This document shows positions 61,287 to 63,535 of a stretch of DNA of 63,535 nt, piece by piece. The position numbers and the translations under genes were made by a program. A model generated the notes under the pieces. The model was not told the origin of the DNA and made no database searches. It saw only the letters and a program-made list of their open reading frames with translations. Origin of the DNA: CAYJAZ01 sp964371865 (GTDB taxonomy: Bacteria; Desulfobacterota; Desulfovibrionia; Desulfovibrionales; Desulfovibrionaceae). How positions within the stretch are numbered: the first letter of the stretch is position 1; each line of letters starts with the position of its first letter. The stretch is from NCBI GenBank assembly GCA_964371865.1, contig CAYJOR010000010.1, positions 1-63,535 on the forward strand. Direction: 5' to 3'.

Positions 61287-62516
61287 ATGATAAATAGTCT
61301 TTTGTTTCAATCACCTTTAGCGGAAAAAATGCGTCCTCACAAACAAGAAAATTATATAGGACAAAAGCATCTAAAAGAAAAGGTTTCCGCACTTATCAAT
61401 GCTAAACGATTACCATCTCTTCTTCTTTTCGGACCTCCCGGATGTGGAAAATCTAGCCTTGCGCTTTTACTTGCAAAGAGTCATAATTTACCCTTTGTAA
61501 GAGTTTCTGCTCCTGAAGCTGGTTTAGCGCAATTGAGGAAAAGCCTCAAGGATGGACAATGTCTTATTCTTGATGAATTACATAGATTTTCAAAAGCACA
61601 GCAGGATTTCTTTCTTCCTATTTTAGAAGCAGGAAATATAACACTTATTGCTACAACTACTGAAAATCCTTCATTTTGTATTACAAAGCAACTCCTCTCA
61701 AGACTCCACCTTTTAAAGCTCAACCCTTTAGAAGACGATGAGCTGATTGAGCTTGCAAAGAAAACTCTTCAAGAAATTAATGCTGAATTTTCAGATGATG
61801 TAATTGAAATGCTCGTGCATTTTTCTTATGGTGATGCGCGCACTCTTCTGAATCTACTTGAATTTGCTAATGAACTTCCCCATGAAAACCGTAACCTTGA
61901 AGATGTAAGAAAAGCACTTCCTGAAATTGTTGCAAAACACGATAAAAAAGGTGATAGCCATTACGAAAGAATTTCTGCGCTTATTAAATCAATTCGTGGT
62001 TCAGATCCTGATGCGGCTCTTTATTATCTAGCAACTCTACTTGAAGGGGGCGAAGATCCTAGATTCATCTGTAGACGATTAATTTTATCAGCATCAGAAG
62101 ATGTAGGTCTTGCTGACCCTCACGCACTTCCGCTTGCTGTTTCATGTCAACAAGCTGTTGAATTTATTGGTATGCCAGAAGGATTTATCCCGCTTTCTGA
62201 AACTGTTGTATATCTAGCACTTGCACCAAAAAGTAATACAACTTATGCCGCATATAAAAGAGCAGCTCAAGAAATTCAAGAATTTGGAATTCAACCGGTT
62301 CCAATACATCTACGAAACCCTGTAACACGCTTGCAAAAAGAGTGGGGATATGGTAGAGAATACAAATACCCTCACAACTATCCGAATTCTTACGTAAAGC
62401 AAGATTATTTACCTGATAATATAAAACATAGAACTTTTTATTATCCAAAATCTGAGGGTAAAGAAGAGGAATTAAACGCCTTACATAGAGAAAAAATTGA
62501 AAAAGGTGAAGAATAA
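61287..62516 (+). CDS. rarA: replication-associated recombination protein RarA (MgsA-like AAA+ ATPase)
   Basis: The 409-residue AAA+ ATPase begins SPLAEKMRPHKQENYIGQ. It has Walker A GPPGCGKSS near residue 50, Walker B LILDELHRF and sensor ATTENPSF, then the tetramerisation part with EGGEDPRFICRRL and SASEDVGLADP. RarA acts at stalled replication forks. The length is slightly below the usual 430-450. It is two bases from plsC. Confidence 0.9.
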   Translation: MINSLLFQSPLAEKMRPHKQENYIGQKHLKEKVSALINAKRLPSLLLFGPPGCGKSSLALLLAKSHNLPFVRVSAPEAGLAQLRKSLKDGQCLILDELHRFSKAQQDFFLPILEAGNITLIATTTENPSFCITKQLLSRLHLLKLNPLEDDELIELAKKTLQEINAEFSDDVIEMLVHFSYGDARTLLNLLEFANELPHENRNLEDVRKALPEIVAKHDKKGDSHYERISALIKSIRGSDPDAALYYLATLLEGGEDPRFICRRLILSASEDVGLADPHALPLAVSCQQAVEFIGMPEGFIPLSETVVYLALAPKSNTTYAAYKRAAQEIQEFGIQPVPIHLRNPVTRLQKEWGYGREYKYPHNYPNSYVKQDYLPDNIKHRTFYYPKSEGKEEELNALHREKIEKGEE

Positions 62517-62518
62517 TT

Positions 62519-63292
62519 ATGAATATGCCAAGTTTACCAATAAATTATAAAAGCCCAGAAAGAGAAATCTCGTCACTCATTAAAACGTTTCCATCAATTT
62601 CATTTTATTATAAAATATTCAATGTTGTAAACAATGCTAATAAGTTAGCAAAAGCAAATAAATACCCTGTTGAACGATGGGTCCAGGATTCACTTTCCAC
62701 TCTTCAATGCGTTGAAGAATGTGGCGGAAAGATTGACGTTGAGGGTATGGAACACTTTACTCAAACGGAAGGACCTTGCGTTTTTGTCGCTAACCATATG
62801 AGTACACTTGAAACTTTTGGTTTACCTATTTTTATTCAACCTTACAAAGATGTTTCGTATATCGTAAAAAGTAGCCTTGCGACCTATCCTCTATTTGGCG
62901 CTATTATGAGAAGCAGAAACCCTATCCTCTTGGATAGAGTAAATCCACGAGAGGATTTTGCAAAATCTATGACCGAAGGTGCTGAAATGCTTGCAGGTGG
63001 ACGCTCAATAATTATCTTCCCACAAGGTACACGTAAGAAAGTTTTTGATGAGCAAGATTTCAACTCATTAGGTGCTAAAATTGCTAAAAAAGCAAATGTA
63101 CCACTCGTTCCAATTGCTCTTAAAACAAACTTTTGGGATACCGGGAATATAATTAAGGATTTCGGTTTCATAAAACCAGCTAATACTGTATATTTCCACT
63201 TTGGTGAAGCTATGCAGATTACAGGTAACGGAAAAGCTGAACATGCTGCCTGTGTTGAATTTATTAAAAACAAATTAGAAAGCTGGAAATAA
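62519..63292 (+). CDS. 1-acyl-sn-glycerol-3-phosphate acyltransferase family protein (PlsC-like)
   Basis: This 257-residue PlsC-family protein has motif I as NHMSTLETF (H-x4-E instead of the usual H-x4-D), motif II around RNPILLDR, motif III FPQGTRKK near residue 165 and motif IV PLVPIAL. It probably acylates lysophosphatidate or a related lysophospholipid at the inner membrane. The acidic residue swap keeps charge, so the charge-relay pair could still work. It is the last gene of the operon and is followed by a terminator. Confidence 0.82.
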   Translation: MNMPSLPINYKSPEREISSLIKTFPSISFYYKIFNVVNNANKLAKANKYPVERWVQDSLSTLQCVEECGGKIDVEGMEHFTQTEGPCVFVANHMSTLETFGLPIFIQPYKDVSYIVKSSLATYPLFGAIMRSRNPILLDRVNPREDFAKSMTEGAEMLAGGRSIIIFPQGTRKKVFDEQDFNSLGAKIAKKANVPLVPIALKTNFWDTGNIIKDFGFIKPANTVYFHFGEAMQITGNGKAEHAACVEFIKNKLESWK

Positions 63293-63326
63293 GCTACTTA
63301 TAATCTAAACTATTTATAAGGAAAAG

Positions 63327-63362
63327 CCTCTGACGACTTACGAAAGTCTACAGAGGTTTTTT
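63327..63362 (+). terminator. terminator of the rsmE-rarA-plsC operon
   Basis: CCTCTG (63327-63332) pairs with CAGAGG (63351-63356), with inner GACT/AGTC pairing, and is followed by six Ts. Confidence 0.78.
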
Positions 63363-63378
63363 ACTTTAAAATGCTTTA

Positions 63379-63535
63379 TAAAGACCTCTGCATAATTACT
63401 GAACATTTTACTGAGAAAAGCTAATAATTTTCTTTTTACTTTAGGATTACTTTCTAACTTGTTGATATTCCAGTAAATGATTTTTAAGGAAGGGGGAGAA
63501 CTCGAGAGGGGGAAACACCGTTTTTGACTCAAAAA
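63379..63535. repeat. MITE-like element, right-edge copy (inverted relative to 1-150; truncated by window)
   Basis: From TAAAGACCTCTGCATAATTA onwards the sequence matches the reverse complement of 1-150 almost base for base through the G-rich block GAAGGGGGAGAACTCGAG. It then departs into a GTTTTTG loop like that of the poly-T hairpins at 18578 and 46760. The second terminus is outside the window. Confidence 0.75.

Noticed and set aside
63338..63532. Minus-strand 64-codon frame at the right edge
   Set aside because: It lies across the terminator and the MITE-like repeat and reflects repeat sequence rather than a gene.

Overview
The window looks like about 63.5 kb of chromosome from an AT-rich, Gram-negative, probably anaerobic bacterium. 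The double-membrane parts list (BamD, TolB, LptF/LptG, RseP, an autotransporter), anaerobic GlpA/GlpB, many iron-sulfur and radical SAM proteins, and the run pyrH-frr-uppS-cdsA-dxr-rseP suggest a low-GC relative of the Desulfovibrionaceae (Desulfobacterota). This assignment is an inference from gene content; no rRNA is present to confirm it.

Layout. 1-537: repeat-rich leader with two different MITE-like elements. 538-4437: operon of an NCS1 permease, a DUF917 (S-methyl thiohydantoin desulfurase-type) protein and a hydantoinase/oxoprolinase-family protein. 4438-12211: accessory region with a small secreted protein, a decayed autotransporter 5' end, a 1813-residue autotransporter with chlamydial Pmp-like GGAI/FxxN repeats, a broken gene and tRNA-Thr. 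12852-18552: VOC protein, DUF2130 coiled-coil protein, then a three-gene cluster (acyltransferase-TraB/GumN fusion, stand-alone paralogous acyltransferase, radical SAM/SPASM protein). 18829-21626: amphi-Trp protein, receiver-like/GAF protein, MgtE. 22012-27443: glpA-glpB, mnmA, hisD. 27531-31846: putative secreted metalloprotease and the operon UPF0173 hydrolase / 62-aa protein / lptF / lptG. 32060-35689: tolB, agmatinase, aminotransferase. 35953-43347: nine-gene operon pyrH-frr-uppS-cdsA-dxr-rseP-smpB-DUF721-NlpC/P60 lipoprotein, read right to left. 43465-44932: ECF transporter T and A subunits. 45255-48895: flavin split-barrel ferredoxin protein, ArgA-like acetyltransferase, U32 protein. 49159-63292: diguanylate cyclase, trxA-trxB-bamD, BI-1 protein, gpmI, GT9 enzyme, GAF protein, and an operon of an unknown 568-residue protein, rsmE, rarA and plsC.

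Most of the window is housekeeping: envelope assembly (LPS export, lipid and isoprenoid precursors, outer-membrane protein assembly), thiol redox, translation and RNA modification. Three things stand out. First, the acyltransferase-TraB / acyltransferase / radical SAM cluster looks like a modification pathway I cannot name and is the best candidate for an undescribed system. Second, small mobile or palindromic elements recur through the window: a MITE family whose terminal repeats change together at both ends, a poly-T-loop hairpin in convergent gene gaps, and related elements in opposite orientation at the two window edges. Third, the Pmp-like autotransporter lies beside the remnant of a paralogue, close to a possibly decayed island at tRNA-Thr.
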